From assembly GCF_002993885.1 (NCBI RefSeq), contig NZ_CM009578.1, positions 871,251-935,250 on the forward strand: a stretch of 64,000 bases of DNA, read 5' to 3'. Positions 52,364 through 61,076 of this stretch are shown here, piece after piece. The notes beneath the pieces are model-generated. The model had not been told where the DNA came from, did no database searches, and saw only the letters and a program-made list of their open reading frames with translations. A program made the translations under genes and the position numbers. How positions within the stretch are numbered: the stretch's first letter is position 1; every line of letters begins with the position of its first letter. The stretch comes from Sphingopyxis lindanitolerans (lineage in GTDB: Bacteria > Pseudomonadota > Alphaproteobacteria > Sphingomonadales > Sphingomonadaceae).

Positions 52364-52813
52364 CTATTTCGCTCGCACATCCTTGCCGATCGCGTCGAGC
52401 AGGCCGTTGGCGAAGCCTGCCTCGCGACCGTCGAAGAATGCCTTGGCGACATCGACATATTCGCTGACCACCGCGCCCACCGGCACGTCGCCGCGCGCGA
52501 TCAGTTCATAGGCACCGGCGCGCAATATCGCCTTCATCGTGCGGTCGAGCCGTTCCATCGTCCAGCCGCTCGCGAGGCGTTCGATGATCGCGGCGTCGAT
52601 CTCCTCCGAACGCGCCAGCGCGCCTTTCACGATATCGTCGAAAAAAGCGACGTCGGCGTCGGCATATTCGGCATCCTCGATCGTCGCGCCGATGCGATGC
52701 TGGTGGAATTCATGGATGAGATGCGCGACCGGAGTGCCCTCCATCTCGTGCTGATAGAGCGCCTGCACGGCGGCGAGGCGGGCGGCGGAGCGGGATTGAG
52801 CGCGTTTGTTCAT
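52364..52813 (-). CDS. nusB: Transcription antitermination factor NusB
   Basis: 149 residues, all-helical. A-R-L-A-A-V-Q-A-L-Y-Q-H-E near the start and N-G-L-L-D-A-I near the end are family signatures. Works with NusE on rRNA operons (boxA). The hisD stop lies 5 bp upstream of its start. Confidence 0.94.
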   Translation of the reverse strand: MNKRAQSRSAARLAAVQALYQHEMEGTPVAHLIHEFHQHRIGATIEDAEYADADVAFFDDIVKGALARSEEIDAAIIERLASGWTMERLDRTMKAILRAGAYELIARGDVPVGAVVSEYVDVAKAFFDGREAGFANGLLDAIGKDVRAK

Positions 52814-52817
52814 GGCT

Positions 52818-54110
52818 TTATTTCAATCTGTTCTGGACGCTGAGCGCATGGGCGGGCAGCCCTTCGGCCTTTGCGAGCGCAATCGCCGCGGGGCCGATCG
52901 CCGCGAGCGCACCCTCGTCGAGCGCGAGGAAGCTGGTGCGCTTCATGAAGTCGGTGACCGACAGCCCGCTCGAAAAGCGCGCGCGGCGTCCGGTGGGCAG
53001 GACATGGTTGGGACCCGCGACATAGTCGCCGATCGCCTCGGGCGTGTGGCGGCCGAGGAAGACCGACCCCGCGTGGCGCACCTTCGCGAAGAGCGCATCG
53101 GCCTCCGCCGCGTCGACAGCAAGTTCGAGATGTTCGGGCGCGAGCCGGTCGCACAGGGGAATCGCGTCGGCCAGCGTCGGAACGACGATCACCGCGCCAT
53201 TGGCAGCCCAGCTTTCCTGCATCGTCGAGGCGGTGGCGAGCGTCGGGATCACCGCAGCGACCGCGACGGCAACCGCATCGGCGAAATCGCTATCGTCGGT
53301 GAACAGGATCGACTGGCTGGTCGGGTCATGCTCGGCCTGGCTGAGCAGATCGGCGGCGATGACATGCGGTTCATTCCTGCCGTCCGCGACGACGACGATC
53401 TCGCTCGGCCCCGCGACCATGTCGATCCCGACGACCCCGTAAAGCTGGCGCTTGGCCTCGGCGACCCAGGCGTTGCCGGGGCCGGTGACGACATCGACCG
53501 GCGCAATGCGCTTGGTGCCAAAGGCAAGCGCCGCGACCGCCTGCGCGCCGCCGACGCGCCAGATTTCATCGACTCCGCCGATATGCGCCGCCGCCATCAC
53601 GACCGGGTTCGTCGCGCCGTCGGGGGTCGGGGTGACCATCACGATCCGTTCGACCCCGGCAACCTTGGCGGGGATGATGTTCATCAAAACCGACGAGGGG
53701 TAGGCCGCGCGCCCGCCGGGAACATAGACCCCCGCCGCATCGACCGCGCCCCAGCGCGCGCCGAGCCGCGCGCCGGTGCCGTCGCGATAGTCGCGATCCT
53801 CGGGGCGCTGCGCGGCGTGATAGGCCCGGATACGCTCCGCCGCGAGGTTCAGCGCATCGCGCAGCTCGGGCGCGAGTCCGTCATAGGCCGCGGCGCATTC
53901 CGCTTTCGAGATGCTCCAGCCGCGCGCGTCGAGGTCGAAGCGGTCGAACCTCGCGGTATAGTCGGCCAGCGCGGCGTCGCCCTTCGCCTTCACCCGCGCG
54001 ATGATCGCGGCGACATCGGCCGAGACGTCGGACGCGCTCTCGCGCCGATCGTTCACCAGCGCGTCGAACGCCGCCGCAAAACCGGGATCGGAGGCGTCAA
54101 GCCGCCGCAT
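52818..54110 (-). CDS. hisD: Histidinol dehydrogenase
   Basis: 430 residues. [11 protein letters not shown] and D-M-V-A-G-P-S-E zinc/NAD region, L-A-P-E-H-L-E near 320. Oxidises histidinol to histidine in two NAD-dependent steps. Overlaps the hisG end by 14 bp, so translation is coupled. Confidence 0.96.
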   Translation of the reverse strand: MRRLDASDPGFAAAFDALVNDRRESASDVSADVAAIIARVKAKGDAALADYTARFDRFDLDARGWSISKAECAAAYDGLAPELRDALNLAAERIRAYHAAQRPEDRDYRDGTGARLGARWGAVDAAGVYVPGGRAAYPSSVLMNIIPAKVAGVERIVMVTPTPDGATNPVVMAAAHIGGVDEIWRVGGAQAVAALAFGTKRIAPVDVVTGPGNAWVAEAKRQLYGVVGIDMVAGPSEIVVVADGRNEPHVIAADLLSQAEHDPTSQSILFTDDSDFADAVAVAVAAVIPTLATASTMQESWAANGAVIVVPTLADAIPLCDRLAPEHLELAVDAAEADALFAKVRHAGSVFLGRHTPEAIGDYVAGPNHVLPTGRRARFSSGLSVTDFMKRTSFLALDEGALAAIGPAAIALAKAEGLPAHALSVQNRLK

Positions 54111-54759
54111 CGCCCTGCCCTACGGCCTGACGGAACCGCTCGACCAGCGCCGGCACTTCGGCCGAGCGCAGCTTGAACGCGGCGCGGTTGACGATCAGCC
54201 GCGCCGACACCTCGCTGATCACCGTCTGCTCGGCGAGCGCATTTTCGACCAGCGTCCGCCCGGTCGAGACAAGATCGACGATGTGCGAGGCCAGCCCCAG
54301 CTTCGGCGCAATCTCCATCGCGCCATTCAGCTTGATGCACTCGGCCTGGATTCCCTGCTCCGCGAACCAGCGGCGCGTCGTCGCGGGATATTTGGTCGCG
54401 ACGCGGATATGGCTGGAGCCGATTCCCGGCGGCGCGCTGCCTTCAGGCCCCGCGAGCGACAGGCGGCAATGACCGATGCCAAGGTCGACGGGGGCATAAA
54501 GCTCCGAATAGTCGAACTCATCGACGACGTCCGACCCGACGATGCCGAGCTGCGCCGCGCCGTGCGCGACGAAGGTCGCGACGTCGAAGGCGCGGACGCG
54601 GATCAGCGAAATATGCGGATGGTTCGTCCCGAACACCAGCGCGCGGCTCTTCTTGTCGAAGAAATCTGCCGCGGGCTCGATACCGACGGCCGCGAGCAGC
54701 GGCAGCGCCTCGTCGAGGATGCGTCCCTTGGGGATGGCAAAGATGATCGGTTCGGGCAT
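54097..54759 (-). CDS. hisG: ATP phosphoribosyltransferase, short form
   Basis: 220 residues from ATG 54759. I-P-K-G-R-I-L at the start, [10 protein letters not shown] and D-L-V-S-T-G-R-T-L (PRPP site). The C-terminal regulatory domain of long HisG is missing, so it should work with HisZ, not found in this window. First committed step of histidine synthesis. Confidence 0.94.
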   Translation of the reverse strand: MPEPIIFAIPKGRILDEALPLLAAVGIEPAADFFDKKSRALVFGTNHPHISLIRVRAFDVATFVAHGAAQLGIVGSDVVDEFDYSELYAPVDLGIGHCRLSLAGPEGSAPPGIGSSHIRVATKYPATTRRWFAEQGIQAECIKLNGAMEIAPKLGLASHIVDLVSTGRTLVENALAEQTVISEVSARLIVNRAAFKLRSAEVPALVERFRQAVGQGDAAA

Positions 54760-54797
54760 AAGCGCCGTGCCTTTAAGCGGCGACGGGAGAAAGGGCA

Positions 54798-55892
54798 ATG
54801 AGCGAGCGTTACGAGTATATCGACATGAAGGCGACCGGCGCCGGTGCGGTGCGCACCGCCTTTGCCAACCAGGTCGCCTATTGCCGCGCAGCCGACGCGC
54901 CGGTCACCGCGCGGATCGTCGCCGCGCTGGCGACGCTGCTCGACAAGCCGACGACCGAATTTGCCCGTCGCATGGCGGAATGGGAAGGCGCGCCGCTCGC
55001 CGACGCGCTGCCGCTGCGCGCCGCGGGCGGGCTGCATGCGCTGCACCTCGCGCGGGCCGCGCCCGAGCTTGCGCCCATCTATGCCGATGCCGAGGATATC
55101 AACGACGCCGCGATCGTCGCCGGAGTCGTCACCCGGCAGGAGGCGGCGCTGCTCCCCTGGCTCGACGGCCCGCCGCAGACCAACGAAGCGGGGCGCTCGT
55201 CGAATTTCGTCGCGGCGATGCTGTGGCTCGCCGACAGCGACGCAGGTGGGGGGCTGCCGCCGCGCTTCGACTGTATCGAGATCGGGTCGAGCGCCGGGAT
55301 CAACCTGATGCTCGATCGCTATCACTACGACCTTGGCGGGGTGCAGGTCGGGCCGCAGCCGGGCGCCATCGCCTTCACCCCCGAATGGCGCGGGGTCCAT
55401 CCGCCGCAGCATCCGATCGCGATCGCGGGGCTCAAGGGCTGCGACGTCGCGCCGGTCGACCTGACCGATCCCGCGCAGGCGCTGCGCCTCAAGGCCTATA
55501 TCTGGCCCGAACACCATATCCGCTTTGCGCGGATGGAGGCCGCGATCGCCGCGGCGCGCGAGGAAAAACCGAATCTGGTCCGCGCCACCGCCGCCGACTT
55601 CGTCGAGGCCGAGCTGAAAAAGCCGCAGGCCGCGGGCACGACGCGCGTCCTGATGCACTCGATCGTCTGGCAATATGTCCCCGAGGACCAGCAGATGCGC
55701 GTCACCACCGCGATGGAGGAAGCCGGCGCCGAAGCCACCCCCGACCGGCCGCTCGCCTGGATCGCGCTCGAGGCGAACCGTACTGCGCATCATCACGAAC
55801 TGGTCGTGCGCCACTGGCCGGGCGGCGAAGCGGGCCAGACCCTCGCCCGCTCGCATCCGCATGGGGCGTGGGTGGAGTGGATGACCGCCTGA
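54798..55892 (+). CDS. DUF2332-family protein
   Basis: 364 residues. The core [10 protein letters not shown] (about 160-170) looks like a nucleotide- or SAM-binding loop, and the L-M-H-S-I-V-W-Q-Y segment is conserved in the family. Proposed methyltransferase-like fold but function unknown. Divergent from hisG with a 38-bp gap. Confidence 0.8.
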   Translation: MSERYEYIDMKATGAGAVRTAFANQVAYCRAADAPVTARIVAALATLLDKPTTEFARRMAEWEGAPLADALPLRAAGGLHALHLARAAPELAPIYADAEDINDAAIVAGVVTRQEAALLPWLDGPPQTNEAGRSSNFVAAMLWLADSDAGGGLPPRFDCIEIGSSAGINLMLDRYHYDLGGVQVGPQPGAIAFTPEWRGVHPPQHPIAIAGLKGCDVAPVDLTDPAQALRLKAYIWPEHHIRFARMEAAIAAAREEKPNLVRATAADFVEAELKKPQAAGTTRVLMHSIVWQYVPEDQQMRVTTAMEEAGAEATPDRPLAWIALEANRTAHHHELVVRHWPGGEAGQTLARSHPHGAWVEWMTA

Positions 55893-55893
55893 T

Positions 55894-55973
55894 CGTCACC
55901 CCGGCGAAGGCCGGGGTCTCGCCGTCGCGTTGTATTGCACCGTCGAGATCCCGGTCTTCGCCGGGATGACGAA
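55894..55973. repeat. Dispersed intergenic palindromic repeat (CCCGGC-type)
   Basis: CGTCACCCCGGCGAAGGCCG left and CCCGGTCTTCGCCGGGATGA right. Between convergent genes. Confidence 0.7.
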
Positions 55974-55983
55974 AGAAATCAGA

Positions 55984-56442
55984 CTATATCCCGACCCCGA
56001 CCGCAGCATCCTGGGGCAACAAATCCCGGCATCCGGTGAAGATCGCGCCCAGCCGCTCGCGAATTTCCGCCCATACTTGTTGCTCGCCGGCCGCATCCGC
56101 GGGCACCGTGTCCGCGATCACGTCGATCGTCGCATCGAGCAGACCCTGATACCAGCCGAGCGGAACCTCGAGCGTGAAATGATGGTGCGGCACCGAATTT
56201 TCGAGCAATATCTCGATCTCGGCCGGGCGGTCGAGGCAGTGCATCAGGCAATAGAGGCTGTTTTCGACCATCTCGGCTTCGAGCGCCGCGGTCTTGCCGA
56301 GGCCATGATGCTCGAAACTCGCCGCAGCGCCGGGATGCCGCGCATAATAGAGCGCCATCGCATGCGGCGTGACGTCGCCGAGCGCCTCCGCCGCGCGCGT
56401 CAGGCTGTCGTCGAGCAGCGCGAGCTTTTCGGCACGATCCAT
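55984..56442 (-). CDS. Globin-like protein of unknown function
   Basis: 152 residues from ATG 56442 (GGGAG eight bases upstream). All-helical with a globin-like pattern: Y-Y-A-R-H-P-G-A-A-A-S-F-E near 30-45 and H-H-H-F-T-L-E-V-P-L-G-W-Y-Q near 85-100, where a proximal His could bind heme. Tetracysteine or zinc motifs absent. It may be a globin-fold sensor or heme protein; weak assignment. A 6-bp palindrome (GAGTAT/ATACTC) lies just upstream. Confidence 0.45.
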   Translation of the reverse strand: MDRAEKLALLDDSLTRAAEALGDVTPHAMALYYARHPGAAASFEHHGLGKTAALEAEMVENSLYCLMHCLDRPAEIEILLENSVPHHHFTLEVPLGWYQGLLDATIDVIADTVPADAAGEQQVWAEIRERLGAIFTGCRDLLPQDAAVGVGI

Positions 56443-56461
56443 CTTCCGCTCTCCCTTCGAG

Positions 56462-56487
56462 AAAAGAGTATTTCATATACTCCTTTT
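56462..56487. promoter_or_regulatory. Palindrome upstream of the globin-like gene
   Basis: GAGTAT (56466-56471) and ATACTC (56477-56482) with 5-nt spacer, flanked by AAAA and TTTT. It sits in the only AT-rich patch of the short gap to rcdA, 20 bp before the start codon. Confidence 0.5.
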
Positions 56488-56508
56488 AGGGCAAGCGAAT
56501 TTGGCGAG

Positions 56509-56979
56509 TCACAGCCGCGCGGACAGGTCCGCCAGCATCGCCTGCACCGGCGTCGCCGCGCGGGGCGCGTCCCAGCCGGCCTCGATCGCCGCGATACGCT
56601 CGAACAATCGCTCGCTCGCCGTGACGATGCGGCGGAGCGGATCGTCGAAGCGCGCGCAGACGTCCCAGTCGGCGATCACCGGCGCGCCGATGCGCGCCGC
56701 GCTGTCGTTCGGCCCGGCGCAGGGATCGCCCGCGATCATCGCGCGGCGGTGGAGCAGCCAGGCGATGACGTGCATCAGCCGCGTCGTCGTCTTGAGCGAT
56801 TCGCAGGCGAGTCCGATTCGCAGCAGGCTGTCGCCCGCGATGCCGCCGAGGTCGCGCTGCGCGGCAAAGGCGGCGTGCGCTTCATCGGCGAGCAGCATCG
56901 CATCGACATAGAGATTTTCGACCTGCGCGCGCTGCACCGGGAGGCTGGCCCAGCCTGCATCTGTCCGTCCCATCACCAT
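56509..56979 (-). CDS. rcdA: DUF1465/RcdA-family protein
   Basis: 156 residues, ATG 56979 or 56973. Matches DUF1465, the family of Caulobacter RcdA (regulator of CtrA degradation): Y-V-D-A-M-L-L-A-D-E-A-H near 24, L-A-C-E-S-L-K-T-T-T-R-L-M-H-V-I-A-W-L-L-H-R-R-A near 52-78. In Caulobacter RcdA acts as an adaptor for ClpXP proteolysis of cell-cycle regulators. Downstream of a DUF465 gene. Confidence 0.75.
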   Translation of the reverse strand: MVMGRTDAGWASLPVQRAQVENLYVDAMLLADEAHAAFAAQRDLGGIAGDSLLRIGLACESLKTTTRLMHVIAWLLHRRAMIAGDPCAGPNDSAARIGAPVIADWDVCARFDDPLRRIVTASERLFERIAAIEAGWDAPRAATPVQAMLADLSARL

Positions 56980-57056
56980 GGCCGAAGGGATGGCACGGCG
57001 CCCGCGATCCCCGCAATGGCCGGTAACCATGAAATTTGCAGCCGTCCCGTTTTGAA

Positions 57057-57254
57057 TCAGGCGATGATATCGGGAAGGAGTTGATCCTCGCACCAGCTTA
57101 TCTCGTCGCGCAGGCGAAGCTTGCGCTTCTTCAGACGCGCGAGCTGGAGCTGGTCGGGGACCGCCGTTTCGCCAAGCGCGATGATCGCGGCGTCGAGGTC
57201 GCGATGCTCAAGGCGAAGCAGTTCCAGGCGCTGGGTGATTTCCTCGGGGTTCAC
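57057..57254 (-). CDS. Small DUF465 (YdcH-like) protein, first copy
   Basis: 65 residues from GTG 57254 (AGGAGG six bases upstream). Almost all helix: E-E-I-T-Q-R-L-E-L-L-R-L-E-H-R-D-L-D, L-A-R-L-K-K-R-K-L-R-L-R-D-E-I. Such small coiled-coil proteins are often near cell-cycle genes in Alphaproteobacteria; function unknown. Divergent from a second DUF465 gene. Confidence 0.8.
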   Translation of the reverse strand: MNPEEITQRLELLRLEHRDLDAAIIALGETAVPDQLQLARLKKRKLRLRDEISWCEDQLLPDIIA

Positions 57255-57394
57255 GCCCCGCCTCCTGCCACGATCGGCTGCGGTCTGCAACGGGCTGTCC
57301 GGGACGGGGACCGACTGGGCGAATCGCGACGACATGGGAGGCGATTCGTGATCTACTCGGCCCCGCCAACACGAGTCGAAAAGGAGAATGGCCC

Positions 57395-57553
57395 ATGAGC
57401 TTGTCGCACCTTTCCGCCCTGAAGTCCCGTCATGCGGACCTCGACGCGAAAATTGCGAATGAAGAGCGCCGACCAAGCCCCGATACGGCATTATTGGCGC
57501 AGATGAAGAAACAGAAGCTGAGGCTGAAGGAAGAAATGGCCGCGACCGCCTGA
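57395..57553 (+). CDS. Small DUF465 (YdcH-like) protein, second copy
   Basis: 52 residues from ATG 57395 (AAGGAG eight bases upstream). L-K-S-R-H-A-D-L-D-A-K-I-A-N-E, L-A-Q-M-K-K-Q-K-L-R-L-K-E-E-M: the same helix pattern as the leftward DUF465 protein 140 bp away. A likely pair of related small coiled-coil proteins. Confidence 0.8.
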   Translation: MSLSHLSALKSRHADLDAKIANEERRPSPDTALLAQMKKQKLRLKEEMAATA

Positions 57554-57603
57554 CCGTCGCCTGACCGCTACCGCCCCGCTGACGCCTTCCCTTACGGAAC
57601 GCC

Positions 57604-57987
57604 TCAGCGTCGGCGGTAGGAAGGTCGATCGAGCGCCGAGATATGCGGCGGCACTTCCATCTTTTGAACCACCTGACGGCGCACCGCCTGCGGATCGACG
57701 ACATGGTCGAAGGCGATGCCGAACTTGCCCTCGCCGACCCAGACGACGCGCCCCGGCACAAAGCCGACATTGCGCAATTCGACCTCGACCGCGGCGCCTT
57801 CCACGACGCCGCGCACCACCGCCTCGGCCAGCATGCCACCCGCCGACAGATTGCGCACGCGCACGACGAGCGGTGTCGGCTGACCTGGCAAAAGGAGATT
57901 GGCCTGCATGAACAGGCTGTCCCGATCGGCGCTGCGCGACAGCGCCGCCACTTCTTCATCGACCGATAGCGATTCCCGCGATTCCAT
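57604..57987 (-). CDS. PilZ-domain protein
   Basis: 127 residues. R-V-R-N-L-S-A-G-G-M-L-A-E near 44 matches the PilZ N-x-S-x-G-G element; the N-terminal R-x-x-x-R is less clear (R-S-A-D-R). Binds cyclic-di-GMP in classical members; here that is only probable. Convergent with the small DUF465 gene. Confidence 0.75.
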   Translation of the reverse strand: MESRESLSVDEEVAALSRSADRDSLFMQANLLLPGQPTPLVVRVRNLSAGGMLAEAVVRGVVEGAAVEVELRNVGFVPGRVVWVGEGKFGIAFDHVVDPQAVRRQVVQKMEVPPHISALDRPSYRRR

Positions 57988-58081
57988 TGCGACCTGTTTC
58001 CCCGCGCTGCATGTCAGGCGGCGACTCTAGATTGCAGCGATTGCGGAAACGTAAAGAAAGCGCGATTTGTCCCGCGGCGGA

Positions 58082-58543
58082 TCAATCTTCGCGCGAGATG
58101 CGCTCGTTGCGCTCGTGGCGCTCCTGCGCTTCCAGCGTCATCGTCGCGATCGGACGGGCCTGGAGCCGGGCGAGCGAGATGGGTTCGCCGGTCACCGCGC
58201 AATAGCCATATTCGCCCTCGTCGATCCGGCGCATCGCCGCATCGATCTTCGCGATCAGCTTGCGCTGGCGGTCGCGGGTGCGAAGCTCGATCGCCCAGTC
58301 GGTCTCGCTCGACGCGCGGTCGGCAAGGTCGGGCTCGCGGAGCGGACCATCCTGCAGGTGCGCCAGTGTCGATTCGGCTTCGGTCAGGATCGATTTCTTC
58401 CATGCGAGCAACAGATTGCGGAAATAATCCTGCTGCCGCTCGTTCATAAACTCTTCGTCGTCGCTGGGGACATAGTCCGAATCGAGATTGGACTTGGCTG
58501 CCAGGAGCGCACCGGCGCCAACATCGGCGATCTGGGTTGGCAT
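58082..58543 (-). CDS. dksA: DksA/TraR-family RNA polymerase-binding protein
   Basis: 153 residues. Coiled-coil tip D-x-x-D-x-A (D72, D75, A77) is intact. The zinc finger is degenerate: only Cys115 (G-Y-C-A-V-T-G-E-P-I) is kept instead of four cysteines, as seen in many Alphaproteobacteria. Modulates rRNA and stress promoters with ppGpp at RNA polymerase's secondary channel. Confidence 0.9.
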   Translation of the reverse strand: MPTQIADVGAGALLAAKSNLDSDYVPSDDEEFMNERQQDYFRNLLLAWKKSILTEAESTLAHLQDGPLREPDLADRASSETDWAIELRTRDRQRKLIAKIDAAMRRIDEGEYGYCAVTGEPISLARLQARPIATMTLEAQERHERNERISRED

Positions 58544-58946
58544 AAAGGGCTTCTCGCGTCCTTTCCTGTCTCCTCAATCGCCCGGGACGGACGACCAGGG
58601 GAATGCGCCGCGCCTATAACCACCCCCAAGGGACGACACAAGCGCCGAAGCCGCAACTAGCGGCGAAGCGGTGAAGCCGGGCTGAACCAAGGCCCCTGTC
58701 GGCCCCTCTCTCGGCCCCTCCTCACCCCCGCCGGATGAACCGATTGGGCCGAATCGAAGGGATTTTCGTTCTGATATGGGACAGTTATGCGTATTTTCCT
58801 TGATTCCGGGGTCGGTTTCCCGCTCTCGGACAGGTAAACGCAGTTAACAGCGTGGACGCATTCACGAAGCTTTGTCCTTTTGACTTTAGCGGGAGGTGCA
58901 ACAGGACATCCTGTCGCGCCGCAACGGGAAAAGAGAGAACGAGATT
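58544..58946. other. Intergenic region
   Basis: About 400 bp between dksA and the poly-serine gene. It holds three nearby CGGCCCCT-like copies (58685-58725) and an AT-richer part at 58780-58860. No gene supported. Confidence 0.45.
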
Positions 58947-60104
58947 ATGTCTGTCCGAATGGCCCTCGCCAAGCTTTGTGCCTGCACCTGCGGCGGCGCG
59001 CTCATCGGGGGCGGCGCGATGCAGATCGCCGACGTTCCGGCGGCGGCATCGGTCCGCAAGGCGTCGTGCACGCCCTGCACCCCCCGCAAGGTCGTGCGCA
59101 AGCGGCACGCCGCGCGGAAGCATGTCAAGCGCATCCGCCGCGTCGTGACGACGAAGCGGATCATCCGCACCGTCACCCCGCAGCAGCAGGTGGTGACGCA
59201 GACGATCCCCCTGCCCCCGATTCCCTATGCCCCCTTCCCGCAGCGGAGCTGGGAAGGTGGCGGAGGCGGCGGCGGCGTCACGGTGGTCGGCGGCGGTTTT
59301 GGCGGCGGCTTCGGCGGCGGCTTTTTCGGCGGTTTCTTCGGCGGCAGTTCGGGCGGCGGCAGCAGCGGCAGCATCGTCGTCACCTCGACGACCACCGGCG
59401 GCGTATCGACCTCGACCAGTTCAACATCGGGCGGCGTATCGACCTCGACGGGGGGTGTCAGCACCTCGACCGGCGGGGTTTCGACCTCGACCGGCGGCGT
59501 GAGCACTTCGTCGGGTAATGTCTCGACCTCCTCGGGCAACGTCAGCACGTCGTCGGGCAATGTCTCGACCTCCTCGGGCAACGTCAGCACCTCATCGGGT
59601 AATGTTTCGACCTCGACCGGCGGCGTCAGCACCTCGTCGTCGAGCAGCAGTTCGTCGTCGAGTTCGTCATCCTCCTCTTCGTCGTCGAGTTCCTCGTCGT
59701 CGGGCGGCGGCAGCTCGCACGGCCATGGCAGTTCAGGTTGGGGCAGCTCGTCGCACGGCGGCAGTTCGGGCAGCTCGGGGGGCAGTTCGTCCTCGTCGTC
59801 GAGCAGCAGTTCGTCCTCGTCGAGCAGTTCGTCGAGCGGCGCCACCTCGTCGGGCGCGACCGGCGGCAGCAGTAGCTTCGGCAGCACCGGCAGCTCGTCC
59901 TCCTCCTCATCGAGCAGCAGTTCATCCTCGTCTTCTTCGTCCAGCTCGGGCGGCAGCACCAGCAGCGGCTCGTCGGGCACGCCGACCCCCGTCCCGGCGC
60001 CGCCGATGATGCTGTTGTTCGGCGCCGCCGCCGCCGCGCTCGTCGCGCGCCGCCGCGCCGCAAACCGCAACGACGAAAGCACCGACACGGCCGACGCGGC
60101 CTAG
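58947..60104 (+). CDS. Poly-serine/glycine repeat protein with PEP-CTERM-like sorting tail
   Basis: 385 residues from ATG 58947. Signal-like N-terminus, a Cys-Thr-rich and Arg-rich spacer (about 38-70), Gly-rich block (about 95-135), then heptads of the type G-G-V-S-T-S-T / G-N-V-S-T-S-S (10 units plus one separate copy, 59397-59639), followed by long Ser runs broken by S-G-G and S-G-A. The C-terminus P-V-P-A-P-P-M-M-L-L-F-G then a hydrophobic helix and A-R-R-R-A is a PEP-CTERM-type signal. Probably exported and anchored by an exosortase; surface or biofilm role inferred. Confidence 0.75.
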   Translation: MSVRMALAKLCACTCGGALIGGGAMQIADVPAAASVRKASCTPCTPRKVVRKRHAARKHVKRIRRVVTTKRIIRTVTPQQQVVTQTIPLPPIPYAPFPQRSWEGGGGGGGVTVVGGGFGGGFGGGFFGGFFGGSSGGGSSGSIVVTSTTTGGVSTSTSSTSGGVSTSTGGVSTSTGGVSTSTGGVSTSSGNVSTSSGNVSTSSGNVSTSSGNVSTSSGNVSTSTGGVSTSSSSSSSSSSSSSSSSSSSSSSSGGGSSHGHGSSGWGSSSHGGSSGSSGGSSSSSSSSSSSSSSSSSSGATSSGATGGSSSFGSTGSSSSSSSSSSSSSSSSSSSGGSTSSGSSGTPTPVPAPPMMLLFGAAAAALVARRRAANRNDESTDTADAA

Positions 60105-60190
60105 CATCCACTGGCGGTTGCGGGCCTGACCCGCGCCACCTGACTGAGGGCCGCCCCACCGGGTGGCCCTCTTTTCATGCGCGGCTCCAT

Positions 60191-60236
60191 ATGGTTTGCC
60201 AATCGGCGAACCATTAGCTATGCTTTACCATATGGT
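60191..60236. promoter_or_regulatory. Operator-like inverted repeats at the arsR-type gene
   Basis: ATGGTTTGCC (60191-60200) and GGCGAACCAT (60205-60214) pair at 9/10 positions, and ACCATATGGT (60227-60236) is a perfect palindrome that overlaps the start codon. Likely autoregulatory sites. Confidence 0.55.
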
Positions 60237-60576
60237 GAACCAACAGGCCGCCCTCAACACCCTCTTTCATGCGCTCGCCGACCCGACTCGGCGCGCGGTG
60301 ATCAGCCGACTGCTGAAAGGCGCGGCGCCGGTGACGCGCCTCGCCGCGCCGTTCGACATGGGGCTTCCCGCCTTCCTCAAGCATCTTGCGGTGCTCGAAA
60401 CATCGGGGCTGATCCGGTCGGAGAAGCAGGGCCGCGTCCGCACCTGCCATATCGATGCCGACCGGCTCGCCGCGGCCGAGGGCTGGCTCGGCGAGCAGCG
60501 CGCTATCTGGCAGAGCCGCACCGACCGGCTCGCCGCTTTCGTCGAATCGCAAACCGCCGAGGAGAAAAATCCGTGA
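60232..60576 (+). CDS. ArsR-family transcriptional regulator
   Basis: 114 residues from ATG 60232; ATG at 60220 is an alternative. H-A-L-A-D-P-T-R-R-A-V-I near 14 and a winged helix with F-L-K-H-L-A-V-L-E-T-S-G-L-I. No metal-binding Cys, so it resembles the SRPBCC-linked ArsR group. Overlaps the next gene by GTGA, consistent with one operon. Confidence 0.88.
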   Translation: MVNQQAALNTLFHALADPTRRAVISRLLKGAAPVTRLAAPFDMGLPAFLKHLAVLETSGLIRSEKQGRVRTCHIDADRLAAAEGWLGEQRAIWQSRTDRLAAFVESQTAEEKNP

Positions 60577-61034
60577 CGACCGACACCGAACTGACCATCT
60601 CGCGCCTGATCGCCGCGCCGCCATCGGCGGTGTGGGAGGCGTGGAGCATTCCCGCGAATCTCGAAAAATGGTGGATCCCGGCGCCGATCGCCTGCCGCGT
60701 CGACACGCTCGACCTGCGCCCCGGCGGCGGTTTCGTCACCCGGATGCGCGAAGGCGACGGCGACTGGCAACCGCACATCGACGGCTGCTTCCTCGAAGCG
60801 GTGCCCGAACAGAGGCTCGTCTTCACCACCGTGCTCACCGAAGGCTGGCAGCCCGCCGACCCCTGGCTCGCGGTGACCGCGATCCTGACCTTCGAGGCCC
60901 GCGACGGCGGCACGCTCTACTCGGCCCGCGTCCTCCACAAGAACCCCGAGGACAGCGCCAAGCATGATGAGATGGGCTTCCAGGAAGGCTGGGGCACCGC
61001 GATCGGCCAGCTTGCGGCGCTTATCGAACGCTAA
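60573..61034 (+). CDS. SRPBCC/AHSA1-family protein
   Basis: 153 residues from GTG 60573 (GGAG eight bases upstream). Helix-grip fold: I-A-A-P-P-S-A-V-W-E-A-W near 12, W-W-I-P, and C-terminal G-F-Q-E-G-W-G-T-A. Ligand-binding or chaperone-like (Aha1) role unknown. Stop/start overlap with the ArsR gene. Confidence 0.88.
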   Translation: MTTDTELTISRLIAAPPSAVWEAWSIPANLEKWWIPAPIACRVDTLDLRPGGGFVTRMREGDGDWQPHIDGCFLEAVPEQRLVFTTVLTEGWQPADPWLAVTAILTFEARDGGTLYSARVLHKNPEDSAKHDEMGFQEGWGTAIGQLAALIER

Positions 61035-61076
61035 ACCGGACTTGCACCACTAGCGCCGCGCCGCCATAGCGCGGCG

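Noticed and set aside
59397-59639. CRISPR-like repeat array
   Set aside because: Units are 21 nt without spacers and are in frame with a protein heptad repeat.
59225-60088. Long acidic (Asp/Glu-rich) antisense frame of 287 codons
   Set aside because: It is the reverse complement of the Ser-codon runs of the sense gene; composition follows from TCG/TCC/AGC repeats and it has no start signal.
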